Assembly (NCBI RefSeq): GCF_000142905.1
Contig: NW_013657611.1
Location: forward strand, 4,717 to 68,716
Direction of reading: 5' to 3'
Source: Thecamonas trahens ATCC 50062
Lineage: Eukaryota; Apusozoa; Apusomonadida; Apusomonadidae
DNA: 64,000 bases
Shown: piece after piece, positions 1-9,805 of the stretch
Numbering within the stretch: the first letter of the stretch is position 1
Layout: each line of letters opens with the position of its first letter
Made by a program: the position numbers and the translations under genes
The notes under the pieces: generated by a model
Seen by the model: only the letters and a program-made list of their open reading frames with translations
What the model was told of the DNA's origin: nothing
Database searches by the model: none

Positions 1-82
1 CCCCCCTTACGCCTTTCCCGCCCGACCTGCTTGGCCTTTTCCGCTTTCCCGCCGAACCTTGTCTCCACCCCACACCCAACCA

Positions 83-83
<1 letters not shown>

Positions 84-121
<38 letters not shown>

Positions 122-130
122 ACCACCACC
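84..130 (+). repeat. (CA)n then (CAC)n microsatellite in the IFT144 leader
   Basis: A run of about 19 CA units followed by CAC triplets ends directly at the ATG of the IFT144 gene at 131. The frame is open through it, so a longer Thr/His-rich N-terminus is formally possible, but IFT144 proteins begin with the MxRVxSL-type sequence encoded from 131. It is therefore 5' leader. Confidence 0.85.
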
Positions 131-3100
131 ATGCAGCGCGTGTGGTCCCTCACGGCAGCCGACCATGGTGTAGGTGCTGTTCACGCTGTGTGGTCTCGCA
201 ATGCAGCTATGGTGGCCTCGGCAGGCCCCAACTCGTCGGTGTACGTGACCGACCGGCACGGCTCGCGCCTCGGCGCCTTCCACGTCTCGGGCGCGGTGGT
301 GGCCATGGCCTTTGACGCCGACTCGGAGACGCTAGCGGTCATTTCCGACGGCTCGCGAGCTATCAAGTTCTGGAACTCGAACACCCGCTCCACTTCGGAG
401 CTGGAGACCAAGATGAAGGGCCTATCGTTCATGACTTGGGCCGCTGCGGGTGCTCTCCTTGCCGTCGGCACCGTCAAGGGCAACCTGCTGCTTGTCGACC
501 GCATCAAGGGCCGCCTCGTCCCTATTGTCGGCAAGCACACCAAGACCATCACCCACGGCGCGTGGTCGACTGACGGTGTCCTTGCTCTCGCTGCCGAGGA
601 CCGCCAGGTCACCATCTCGTCGCCGCGCGGCGACACGGTCGACTCGATGATGTTCAAGTCGCCGCCGCGCCTCCTTGCCTTTGGCGCCCGCAAGGCCGGT
701 ACCGGGTCGGCCTCGGCATCAGCTGCCACAGCCCTCTCCACCCAGCCGACACTCTCGCTCGTCATCTCGGACGCCGTCGTTGTCCTGCAGGACGTCGAGC
801 TCCATGCCGGCGCCGTCGGAACACCGACAGAGCTCACCTTTTCGTCGGCATACGGCCCCATCGCCGCCTACGCCTGGCTCGCCGACGGCTACCTCGGTGT
901 CGGTTTTGAGCGCGGCCACTTTGTGGTTGTCTCCACTCATGCCAACGAGCGCGACTCGGAGGTCTTCTCCGAACAGCTTCACTCGTCGTCGCTTGTCGAC
1001 GTGGCGTACTGCGAGGCGACTCGCGAGGTGGCCACCGCCGGCGACGACGCCATCGTTGTCATTTCTCTCGCCTCATGGTCGGTCACGCATACCATCTCGC
1101 TGCCAGAGCTCACAGGCTGTCTCCGCTCGCTGTCGTGGGCGCCCAACGGCCAGCTCCTCACCGTTGCCACCAACCGTGGCGACGTCATCACCCACTTGAC
1201 GCAGGTCCCGGTCATCGGCGCCGCCCATGGGACGCTGCTGGCCTCGCTAGCTTCGCTCCGCGAAATCGCGCTCATCCAGACGCACAAAGAGTCTGGCCTG
1301 CCCACGCCCGTCGCCCGTGCTTCCGACCTCCCGCCGGACGCGCTCTTTCTGCCGGGCCCGCGCCTCGCTGTAGACCACGAGCCGGCGCTCCTTGCCCTCG
1401 GCCCACGCCACCTTGCCGCTGGCTCGAACAACACGCTGCGCTACTACGACTGGGCGGCCTCGCCGCCGGCTTTGGTCATGGAGCGCGACTACGTGACCAC
1501 CATCGAGCGGGTGGTGCTCAACGCATCGCACGCCGCAGTCCTTGCTGGCCGGCGCATCTCCATCCACTCGCTACTCTCGCCGAACGCGCCGGTTCTCTCC
1601 ATTCCGGAGCGTGGCGATGCCAATGTCACGTGTGTGGCGCTCTCTGAGCAGTTCCTTGCCTACGGCACTGCCGACGGCGGCATCCACGTCGCCTTGCTCG
1701 GCGCCGATGGCGTGCCGGCGTCGGTAGCCCAGTACGCGCTGCCGGCGGGCGTCACCGCGCTCTACCCCAACGCTAACGGGACGCGCATATTTGTCCGCGA
1801 CGACTCGGGTGCAGGCCATGTGTACAACCCGGTCAACGATGCGCTTGTTCCAGTCCCGCACCTCCCGCGAGTGCTCAGCGGTGTGCTGTGGGACCAGAAT
1901 GTCCTTGATGACCTTGACGCCGTTCAGGACTGGGGCGTCTTTGTGGCGTACGATGCTGACATCGCCATAACCTATGCTTACTTTCCACTCACCGTTCAGG
2001 GCGCGACGGTCGAAAAGGTGGCTGTCACCCACTTGCCGCGTGGCCACGTTCCAATGCTCCTCCGCTCCGGCTCGCTCGTCACGCTCTCGGCGTCCGGCAC
2101 GCCTGCGCACGTTGTCCTCGCCTCGCACAACGCGCTCGGCGCCGACGCCGCTCCGCTCGAGGCCTTTGAGCAGAACCTTGCGCTCGGCCGGCTGTCGGCG
2201 GCCTGGCGCGCTGCGGTTGCGCTCGACAACGTCGAGGTGTGGAACGAGCTCGGCTCGGTGGCGCTCGCTCAGCTCGATGTCGAGCTCGCTACCCAGGCCT
2301 ACCGCCAGATCGGCGACGCCGGCATGGTGCTGTCGCTCGAGGGCCTGGCCGATCTGGAGGACCGCTCGCTGCTCGCCGGCTACGTCGCCATGTTTTTGGT
2401 GACTATGACCGCGCGCAAACGCTCTTTCTCGCCTCGACCAAGCCCAAGGTTGCTCTCGACATGCGGCGCGACCTGCTTCACTGGGATGCTGCGCTCCAGC
2501 TCGCCACCACGCTCGCGCCCAACGCGCTGCCGGGCATCTGCAAAGAATACGCGCAGCAGCTCGAGTTCAACGGCGAGTACGAGGCTGCGCTCAACATGTT
2601 TACCCGCGCCGCGCCTGGCCCGCCGCCGTCCGGCACCGAGCCAGGCGCACACACTTCAGCCTGCGAGGCCGGCATGGCCCGGTGCACGCTGCGGCTCGGC
2701 GACCTTTCGCGTGGCCTCCAGCTTGTGCTCGGCTCCAACTCGCCGGCGCTCTGCCGCGACGCCGGCGCCATTCTCGAGTCGATGAAGCAGTACTCGGATG
2801 CGGCGGTGGCGTACGAGGCCGGCAAGGTGTACGACAAGGCCGTCGCCATGTACCTAGTCACCAAGTCGTTCGACGCTGCTGGCAAGCTCATGGAGCATGT
2901 CAAGAACCCACAGCTCCACCTCAAGTACGGCAAGGCCATGGAGGCGCTCGGCAAGTTCAAGAAGGCCGAGGCCGCGTACGAGGCCGCCCGCGACTGGGTC
3001 GGCGTCATCCGGGTCAACCTCGACAAGCTCGACAACCCATCCAAGGTCCTGGCCCTCGTCCGCTCGACCAAGTCGGCCGAGGGTGCCATGCTTGTGGCCG

Positions 3101-4251
3101 AGCACTGTCGCAAGGTCGGCGACTACGCGTCCGCCATCGAGTTCCTCCTCCTCGCCGACTGCCGCGAGGAGGCGTACAACCTCGCCGACCGCGAGGGCCA
3201 GATGGACACGTACGCGTCGCTCATCGGCAACTCGGGCACCCGTGACGAGTATGCGGCCGTCGCCAAGTTTTACACCGCCGTCGGTGACTCATTCCGCGCC
3301 GGCCAGTTCTTTGCCCGCGCCGACGATGCCCGCGCCGCCGTTCGCTCGTACCTCGCTGCCAACACCGAGGAGGCGCTGCTGGAGGTCATCAACTATGTCG
3401 GCAAGCTCCGCGACGACGTTCTCATTCATCTCGTCATCGACGACCTCTCCGGAGCGTCGGGCGGCGAGCCGAAAGACCCCAAGTACATCTACTGGCTGTA
3501 CTCGGCGCTGGGCAACTTTGACAAGGTCGCCGATGTTGCCGTCCGCATTGCCGCCAACGAGCAGGAACTCGGTAACTACCGCGAGGCGCACCTCATTCTC
3601 CACGACGCCGCCACGCTGCTGCGCTCCAAGGACATTTCTGTCCCGCACCCACTCGCCCGCGCTCTCATGCTTGTCCACTCGTACTTGCTCGTCAAGTCAC
3701 TGGCCAAGATCGACTCGTCGCGGGTCCTCGGCGCCCGGATGCTCGTCCGCGTCGCCGCGAGCATCTCCAAGTTCCCGGCCCACGTCGTCCCCATCCTCAC
3801 CTCAACCGTCCTCGAGTGCTACAAGTCAGGCCTCAAGCGGAGCGCGTTCGAGTACGCCACCATGCTCATGCGGCCCGAGTACCGCACCAAGCTCAACGAC
3901 AAGTACCGCAAGCGCATCGAGGCCATCGTGAGGCGGCCAGACAAGTCCGAGCCGCCCGAGGAGACCTCGCCGTGCGGAGTTTGCGACGCGCCGCTCGCCA
4001 ACTCAGATCTCGACTGTCCGTCGTGCCGGTCGGCGCTCCCGTTCTGCGTCATGACCGGGACCCACATCGTCCGTGAAGGCTTGTGTCTCTGTCCGCACTG
4101 CGCCTTTGGTGCCCACAAGTCGATTGTCGCCAAGGGCCTTGTCGCCAATGGCGGCGCCTGCCCAATGTGCGGCAACACGTCCGAGCCGTCCGAGTGGCAA
4201 GTCCTCAAGATGGAGGAAGCCCGAAGCTGGGTGCAGGAGTGGGTGCAGTAG
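131..4251 (+). CDS. WDR19: Intraflagellar transport protein 144 (WDR19), IFT-A complex; one frame break
   Basis: Subunit of the IFT-A complex, which drives retrograde transport in flagella and entry of membrane cargo. The N-terminal part (about residues 1-620) is a WD40 beta-propeller pair with motifs such as AVGTVKGNLL and GKHTKTITHG that match the family. The rest is an alpha-solenoid of TPR-like repeats. The C-terminus (about 1281-1360) has paired CxxC knuckles (CGVCDAP, CPSCRSA, CPHCAFG, CPMCG). The first ATG after the CA repeat is at 131. The frame breaks inside TTTTT at 2393-2397 (about residue 755): upstream reads AGYVAMF, downstream GDYDRAQTLFLAS. One extra T gives continuous family-like sequence and a 1373-residue protein, close to the roughly 1340 of animal IFT144. 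It converges on the next gene, 52 bp away. Identity is firm; whether the break is real or an assembly error is inference. Confidence 0.95.
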
Positions 4252-4303
4252 TGCGAGGGCTAAAGGCTGTGGAGGCGTATGTATGGTCCGAGACTGGCGG
4301 CGG

Positions 4304-5380
4304 CTACAGCGGGATTTCGGTCTCGGTCAGCACGAGGCCAAGCACCTTTTCCTCGGCGGCGGTCGACGCGCCCGAGCCGACCATCGACTGCAGCGTCTTG
4401 GTCATGGCCGGGCTTCGCTTAGCCTCCTCGATGAGCTGCAGCATAGCCAGCCGACCGTTGAGGTAGCGGATCGTGGCGAGCGAGTCCGGGTTATCAGCGA
4501 GGTCCTGCGGAAGGAAGCTCCAGTCGCGGACGACGTCGATGGTGTAGTGTGCAAACGGCGCCCAGCTGGAGGCCGACTCGACGAGCGCGCGTGCGTATGC
4601 CGAGTCGAGCGTGGCGTACCACGCACCGAGCGCGCCCGCAATCCGGTCCATGCCGCGCCGCATCATAAACTGCGTCACCTCGCCGTGCTCCTTGTGCCCG
4701 TCGATCGTCCTCGCGCGGATCGAGGTCACCACCGACGGCGCGTAGGATCCGGGCTCCTGCGCAGCGAGCAGCGCGGCGCCTGCCTCTTCCGAGAGGTCAA
4801 CTCCAAGCGGCCACCCCGCGATCGGGGCAATGGCCCGACTCTCGACGTGGTCCAGGACGCCCATGGCGGCAGCGGCCACCTTGCTCTCGTCCGACTCGGC
4901 CTCGGCCGCGATGCCCAGCGCCTGGTACCGCTCCTTGAGCAGCGGCAGCATCATGCCTAGCACCTCGTTGGCCCCGGCTTGTGCCAGCGCGTTGAGCAGG
5001 TAGTCAACGCCAAGGAGCGAGACACCGACGTCGCCCTCCATCAGCGCGATGACCTGGTCGAGCGTCTGCTGCGGAGGGAGCGGGCGCCACGACTCGGCCA
5101 CGTAGCCAAACACCATACCGGCCACCATCTCGTGCTCGGGCGACTCGTTCGTCCACGTCGCAGTCACAATCTCCGGGCCCAGCTCCTCCATCGCCGTCGC
5201 CAGCTCGCCGGCGTACTGCTTGTCCTCGGCCTCCTTTGCGCTCCGCGCCGCCGTCATCCATGCGATTGCCGGCTGCGGCGCCTCCTTCACCGCACTCACC
5301 AGAGCATCCACCTGGCTGCTTGCCCACCGACCATGCGCCATACCCAGCACTCTGCCCAATCCGCCAGTCAGTCGCAGCAT
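4304..5380 (-). CDS. Hypothetical protein, probable mitochondrial targeting
   Basis: I do not recognise this 358-residue protein. It is almost entirely predicted alpha-helix, rich in Ala, Glu and Leu, with no transmembrane segment. The first 22 residues (MLRLTGGLGRVLGMAHGRWASS) contain Arg, Ser and hydrophobics but no acids, as in a mitochondrial presequence, with likely cleavage near WASS. The ATG at 5380 is the first in frame and creates this presequence, which supports the start. No metal-binding or nucleotide-binding motif is visible. The helical, repeat-free character could fit a solenoid or an organellar RNA-binding or assembly factor, but I assign no function. It shares the 369-bp divergent spacer 5381-5749 with the NOL10 gene. 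Confidence 0.7.
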   Translation of the reverse strand: MLRLTGGLGRVLGMAHGRWASSQVDALVSAVKEAPQPAIAWMTAARSAKEAEDKQYAGELATAMEELGPEIVTATWTNESPEHEMVAGMVFGYVAESWRPLPPQQTLDQVIALMEGDVGVSLLGVDYLLNALAQAGANEVLGMMLPLLKERYQALGIAAEAESDESKVAAAAMGVLDHVESRAIAPIAGWPLGVDLSEEAGAALLAAQEPGSYAPSVVTSIRARTIDGHKEHGEVTQFMMRRGMDRIAGALGAWYATLDSAYARALVESASSWAPFAHYTIDVVRDWSFLPQDLADNPDSLATIRYLNGRLAMLQLIEEAKRSPAMTKTLQSMVGSGASTAAEEKVLGLVLTETEIPL

Positions 5381-5749
5381 TCTCTACCGTCTTGCGTTGA
5401 GTGTGGCCAAGTTGACCAGTGAGTCGGTCTGCCAAATCGACCAATTGCCCGATCAACAACTCGATTGTCGCGTCGTCATGGCACGCCAAGACAAAGCCTC
5501 CCCCCCCCCCCCCCCGACCGCCACGCCTAATCGTCACGCCAAGTCTACCATGCCAAGCCAGCCAGGACCTTCCGCTGCGCCCTGCCCACCTTGCCATATC
5601 GCCCGATCATCAAATCCCATCCCCGATGCCCCCCCCCCCCCCCTTATCGGCCCTGACCCAGCCCCTGATCAGTCCTTGACCAGTGCGCCATCCATCCATC
5701 TCCACAACCACAGCTCGCACTCGACTCGCGTGGCTGAGTAACAGAGGCC
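5381..5749. promoter_or_regulatory. Divergent spacer with two poly-C tracts
   Basis: This gap separates the start of the hypothetical mitochondrial gene (minus) from NOL10 (plus) and must hold both promoters. It has a 16-C run at 5500-5515 and a 15-C run at 5629-5643, both on the sense strand of NOL10. I see no TATA-like element or other recognisable motif. Confidence 0.5.
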
Positions 5750-7987
5750 ATGCACCGGGTGGCTACGCACAATGAGACCAAGGTGTACAATGTGTCTGCA
5801 GGCAAGTCGCTGCCCGAGTGGCTGAGTGAGGCCAAGGGCAGGAGCCTCAAGCGGGACACCGAGTTCCGCAACCGCATCGAGCTCATTCAGGACCTCGACT
5901 TTCCGTCGGCGTCCAACGCGCTCAAGCAGTCGCCCGATGGCAAGTTTCTGGCTGTCACGGGCGTCTATCCGCCGCAGTTTCACGTCTACGAGCTGGCCAT
6001 GCTCTCGATGAAGTTTGAGCGCCATGTCGATGCCGAGATTGTCGACATCCTGCACCTCTCCGATGCGTGGCACAAGTACGTCCTCCTGGAGGTCGACCGC
6101 TCGCTCGAGTTCCACACGCAGGGCGGCCGGTACTACAAGACCCGCATTCCCAAGGCCGGTCGCTCGCTGGCGTACAATGAGCTCAACTGCGATCTGTACA
6201 CCGGTGCCTCGGGCCCGGACGTCTTTCGGCTCAATCTAGATCTGGGGCGGTTCATGAAGCCGCTGGCGACAACCGACTCGCGCGGCATCAACGTCGTCCG
6301 CTTCGCCTCGCGCCATCAGCTGATTGCTACTGGCGGCGAAGAGGGTGCGCTGGAGATGTTCGACACCCGGTCGCAGGACAAGGCCGGGCTCGTCCAGGTC
6401 GGTGCGTACGTCGCGTCCGAGTTGGGGCTCTCGTCGATGCCGGGCGTCTCGTCGGTGACCTTTAAGGAGGACGGCCTGTCGGTGGCGGTTGGCACGACGT
6501 CAGGCCAAGTGCTGCTGTACGACCTGCGATCGGCCAAGCCTTGGCTCATCAAGGACCACCACTACGACGCGCCGATCAACTCCATTGCCTGGCACGGCGC
6601 AGAGAACACGTCCAACATTGTCTCGTCGGACGCCCGCACCATCCGGGTCTGGGACTACCACGACGGCGAGCTGATGGCGTCGATTGAGCCGGACGCACCC
6701 ATCAACTCGTCGATTGTGCTCAACCACGACTCGGGCCTCATCATGTGCACCGCCGAGGCGCCCAAGGTACAGGTTTACTACATGCCGGGCCTCGCCCCGG
6801 CGCCCGAGTGGGCCTCGTTCCTCGACTCGCTCACCGACGAGCTTGAGGAGGGAGGCGCCGACACGGGTGCCATCTACGACGACTACCACTTTGTGACCGA
6901 GAAGGAGCTCAAGGACCTTGCGCTGAGCCACCTCATCGGCACCCCGTTTCTCAAGCCGTACATGCACGGCTTTTTCATGGATACCCGCCTGTACAAAAAG
7001 GTCAAGTCTGCTGTCAATCCGTTCGAGTACAAGACCTGGCGCGAGGGCGAGATCCAGCGGAAGATCGACGCCGGCCGCTCGTCGCGCCTGGCCTACCAGT
7101 CGAGCAAAGATGCTGTCAAGGTCAACAAGGCATACGCCCGCCAGATCCGCGCCACGCTCTCCGACAAGGCACTGGCCAAGCGCAAGGCCGAGCGCGGCCT
7201 GGTGGGCGTCGACCAGGAGACCCCGCTTGACGACCCGCGCTTCAAGCCGCTCTTCTCCGACCCGCGCTTCTCCATCGACACCGACTCGGACCACTACCGC
7301 AGGCTGCATCCCATGGCTGCGGTGACGGCCAAGCCTCTCGACATCCACGACGACTCCGACTCGGAAAACGACGACAACTTCCTCGAGTCGTTCCGCAACA
7401 CCACGCTTGCAGACTTTGAGGGCTCGTCGTCGGCAGACCTCTCTGCTGGCGAGGAGGCCGCCATTGAGGCTGCCGAGCGCGCGCGGGCCAAGGCCCTTCG
7501 TGCAGCGTCGGCCAAGCGCAAGCGCGCCGCCAAGGCCGCCAAGGCTGCGCCGTCCGCCGACGGCGGGCAAGGGCCCAAGCTCAAGGCTGCCTCGGACGCG
7601 CTGGGCGTCTCGGCACACGAGTTCTCGGGCAAGGCGCCCAAGTCGACCGGCGACATCTCCTTTGCCTCGCGCCTCAAGTCGCGCTCTGCGCGTGCCGCTG
7701 CCACAGATTCGGACGACTCATCCTCGGCGTCGTCGTCGTCGGGCGATCCCGAGGCCGCCATCCGCCGCCACCGCAAGCGCCGCCGCACAGGCTCCAAGCG
7801 CGTCGGCAACATCACCTCCTCGTTTGCCGTCCACGAGCAGGTCAAGCAAAAGTCGGCGTCAGAGCTCGAGCAGGACGAGCACCTCAAGGAGATGCGCACC
7901 CGCAAGCGCCGCGGCATCCGCTCTCTCAACCTGCCCATGCCGCCCACCCTGGCTGCCGAGCGGTACCGGTACCGCGCGCGCAAGTAA
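5750..7987 (+). CDS. NOL10: NOL10/Enp2 nucleolar ribosome-biogenesis protein
   Basis: Enp2/NOL10 is an essential nucleolar WD-repeat factor of the small-subunit processome, acting in 18S rRNA maturation. The 745-residue ORF is uninterrupted. The N-terminus (YNVSAGKSLPEWL...) and the motif DLDFPSASN...LKQSPDGKFL match the family, followed by WD40 blades to about residue 340. The block EKELKDLALSHLIGTPFLKPYMHG and the NUC153-type motif DDPRFKPLFSDPRFSID (about 494-510) are diagnostic. The C-terminal third is Lys/Arg-rich with Ser/Asp stretches, typical of nucleolar proteins. The ATG at 5750 is the first in frame. The stop lies 46 bp from that of the convergent kelch gene. Length is close to animal NOL10 (about 690). 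Confidence 0.95.
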   Translation: MHRVATHNETKVYNVSAGKSLPEWLSEAKGRSLKRDTEFRNRIELIQDLDFPSASNALKQSPDGKFLAVTGVYPPQFHVYELAMLSMKFERHVDAEIVDILHLSDAWHKYVLLEVDRSLEFHTQGGRYYKTRIPKAGRSLAYNELNCDLYTGASGPDVFRLNLDLGRFMKPLATTDSRGINVVRFASRHQLIATGGEEGALEMFDTRSQDKAGLVQVGAYVASELGLSSMPGVSSVTFKEDGLSVAVGTTSGQVLLYDLRSAKPWLIKDHHYDAPINSIAWHGAENTSNIVSSDARTIRVWDYHDGELMASIEPDAPINSSIVLNHDSGLIMCTAEAPKVQVYYMPGLAPAPEWASFLDSLTDELEEGGADTGAIYDDYHFVTEKELKDLALSHLIGTPFLKPYMHGFFMDTRLYKKVKSAVNPFEYKTWREGEIQRKIDAGRSSRLAYQSSKDAVKVNKAYARQIRATLSDKALAKRKAERGLVGVDQETPLDDPRFKPLFSDPRFSIDTDSDHYRRLHPMAAVTAKPLDIHDDSDSENDDNFLESFRNTTLADFEGSSSADLSAGEEAAIEAAERARAKALRAASAKRKRAAKAAKAAPSADGGQGPKLKAASDALGVSAHEFSGKAPKSTGDISFASRLKSRSARAAATDSDDSSSASSSSGDPEAAIRRHRKRRRTGSKRVGNITSSFAVHEQVKQKSASELEQDEHLKEMRTRKRRGIRSLNLPMPPTLAAERYRYRARK

Positions 7988-8033
7988 AGTCGTCTGCCAT
8001 GCCATCAGCTATCGCAGCGGGGCCTTTATGCCA

Positions 8034-9572
8034 TCATTGCAAGTGGTCGGCTGGCTGCCGCGAGACACCCACCGCGAGGAGATGGACAAGATAGCCGAGG
8101 ACGGCCAAGAGGCAGGTAAAGGCGAGGATAGGGTGCTGAACGAGCGACGGCGACTCGCGGGAGACGATACGGAACGCAAACTGCCACACGTCGGCGTAGT
8201 ACGCGTACGGCCGGAACGACTCGCCGCCAAAGACATAGAGCGCGTTATCCGACGCCACCATCGAGTGCTGGTATCGCGCAATCGGGTAGCGCTCCGGCTC
8301 GCGGGCCCGAGCCCGCTTCCACTGCTTGGCGGATGCCTCGGGATTGTCGCGCGAGCCGGCCTCGACCAGCGACCACGATTCGCCCACGAGGTCAAACGCC
8401 CAAAGGTCGCCCATGCACGTGCACGTGCCCGGCTCGCAGTCGGCCCCACCAAACACCATCATGGCCGATCCCAACACCGCGGCTTGGTGGTAGTAGCGGG
8501 CCGCCGGCCGCGGCTCCGCCGGCGCGGCCACAACCCGCCAGCTGCAACTCTGGATGTCAAAGATGTGGACGTCGTCCGAGAGCCCGCCGCCGCCGCCGGC
8601 CTTGCCGCCAAACAGAACCAGGCTCCCGTCGCGGCCGGCGACAAGCGAGTGGCCGAAGCGCGCCGCCGGCGCCGTCGCCGCCGCGCACTCGAGCAGCGTC
8701 CACTTGCGGCTTGCCACCTCGTATCGCCACAAATCAGCTTGTGGCACAGCGTTGCCGTTGAGGCCGGCCGCAGCGCCAGCCTGGACCTGCGCCTCGTCAA
8801 ACGCGAGGCCGCCAAAGACGTACATTGCACCATCGACGCCGGCCGCCGCGTGGTGCCGGAGCTTGGGCCCGGGCTCGCCCTCCAGATGCTCCCATGCAAA
8901 TTGGCTCCCGTCGTCCGAGATGACAAACATCCACACGTCCGAGAACAGCGCACGCGCGTCGTACGCCCGGATCGATGCCCGCGCCCCACCGTCGTCACCG
9001 CCAAAGAACAGCCAAACGTCCTCGCCCGGAATGTGGGTCAGCGTCGCTGCCATTCGCGCCTCGGGCACCCCATCAGCCGACGACGCCTTGAGCGCTGCGA
9101 CCTGCGCCGGCGACGGCGACGGCGGTCCAACTCCCGCCCCCGCTCCGCTCCCGCCGCTGGCTGCGCTCGCGCTCGCGCTCGCTCCACCTTTGCGCCGCCG
9201 TTCCTCGATCAGCTCGGGTGACGGCTGGACCCGGACCCACGCGCCACCCTCGATCGAGTACCGCCACGTGTTGGAGATGTAGTACGGGTTAGAGACGGCA
9301 GCCTCATACGCGTAGCCGTGGGTGATCCACAGCGACGCCGTCTTGTTGTCAAACAGCATGTCCGCGCCATACCGCACGTGTGGGCCCGAGCCATCCCGCG
9401 ACGTTGGTGCCAGCTCCCTCCACTTGCCAGCTTCCGGCCCCACCATCAGCACCCCGAGGAGGAAGCAAGTCACCGCCGTCGCCGCCACCACCCCCACCAG
9501 CTGAGCACACACCACAGGATTGACGCCCATACGACACGTCCGCATCTGCACCTCGCGCACCCGCCGCAGCAT
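8034..9572 (-). CDS. Kelch-repeat protein with N- and C-terminal membrane segments
   Basis: A 512-residue protein with at least four kelch blades between about residues 160 and 480, shown by repeats ending in VFGG or LFGG followed by a DVW or DLW motif (GAMYVFGG, SLVLFGG, AMMVFGG, ALYVFGG). A hydrophobic segment near residues 22-45 (VCAQLVGVVAATAVTCFLLGVLMV) looks like a signal anchor, and a second near 478-502 (ILAFTCLLAVLGYLVHLLAV) is followed by a short tail. The propeller is therefore probably luminal or extracellular between two anchors. Cys pairs in the last blades (CEPGTCTC) suit an oxidising compartment. The ligand is unknown. The ATG at 9572 is first in frame; an internal Met at residue 10 is an alternative. 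Confidence 0.8.
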   Translation of the reverse strand: MLRRVREVQMRTCRMGVNPVVCAQLVGVVAATAVTCFLLGVLMVGPEAGKWRELAPTSRDGSGPHVRYGADMLFDNKTASLWITHGYAYEAAVSNPYYISNTWRYSIEGGAWVRVQPSPELIEERRRKGGASASASAASGGSGAGAGVGPPSPSPAQVAALKASSADGVPEARMAATLTHIPGEDVWLFFGGDDGGARASIRAYDARALFSDVWMFVISDDGSQFAWEHLEGEPGPKLRHHAAAGVDGAMYVFGGLAFDEAQVQAGAAAGLNGNAVPQADLWRYEVASRKWTLLECAAATAPAARFGHSLVAGRDGSLVLFGGKAGGGGGLSDDVHIFDIQSCSWRVVAAPAEPRPAARYYHQAAVLGSAMMVFGGADCEPGTCTCMGDLWAFDLVGESWSLVEAGSRDNPEASAKQWKRARAREPERYPIARYQHSMVASDNALYVFGGESFRPYAYYADVWQFAFRIVSRESPSLVQHPILAFTCLLAVLGYLVHLLAVGVSRQPADHLQ

Positions 9573-9805
9573 CCCTCCTCTGGTGCTGCTGTTGAGTTGA
9601 GTGACAAGTCTTGACGCCCCTTCACCCCCCCCCCCCCCCCCCCCTCCTCCTCAACCACCAACGATTAACCAACGACAAAACCCAATGATTAACCGACGGC
9701 AGAGCCGGCCAACCACCAAAGCCCAATCAACGACATTAGCCATTGCTCTCCCCCACCACGCGGATCACACCACACCACGCCCCGTCAGGACTCACCTCCA
9801 GCCCC
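9573..9805. promoter_or_regulatory. Divergent spacer with a 20-C tract
   Basis: The 233-bp spacer between the kelch gene and the tRNA dimethylallyltransferase gene. It contains 20 consecutive C at 9625-9644, on the sense strand of the plus gene and 162-181 bp before its ATG, then an A/C-rich leader with repeated ACCAACGA-like words. No other signal is recognised. Confidence 0.45.

Noticed and set aside
59-130. A Thr/His-rich N-terminal extension of IFT144
   Set aside because: The frame opens with TTG, not ATG, and the extension is the CA repeat; homologous sequence begins at 131.
2393-2397. Programmed -1 ribosomal frameshift in IFT144
   Set aside because: No canonical slippery heptamer in the reading frame and no reason for the same shift at eleven other unrelated sites; base loss in a homopolymer is simpler.
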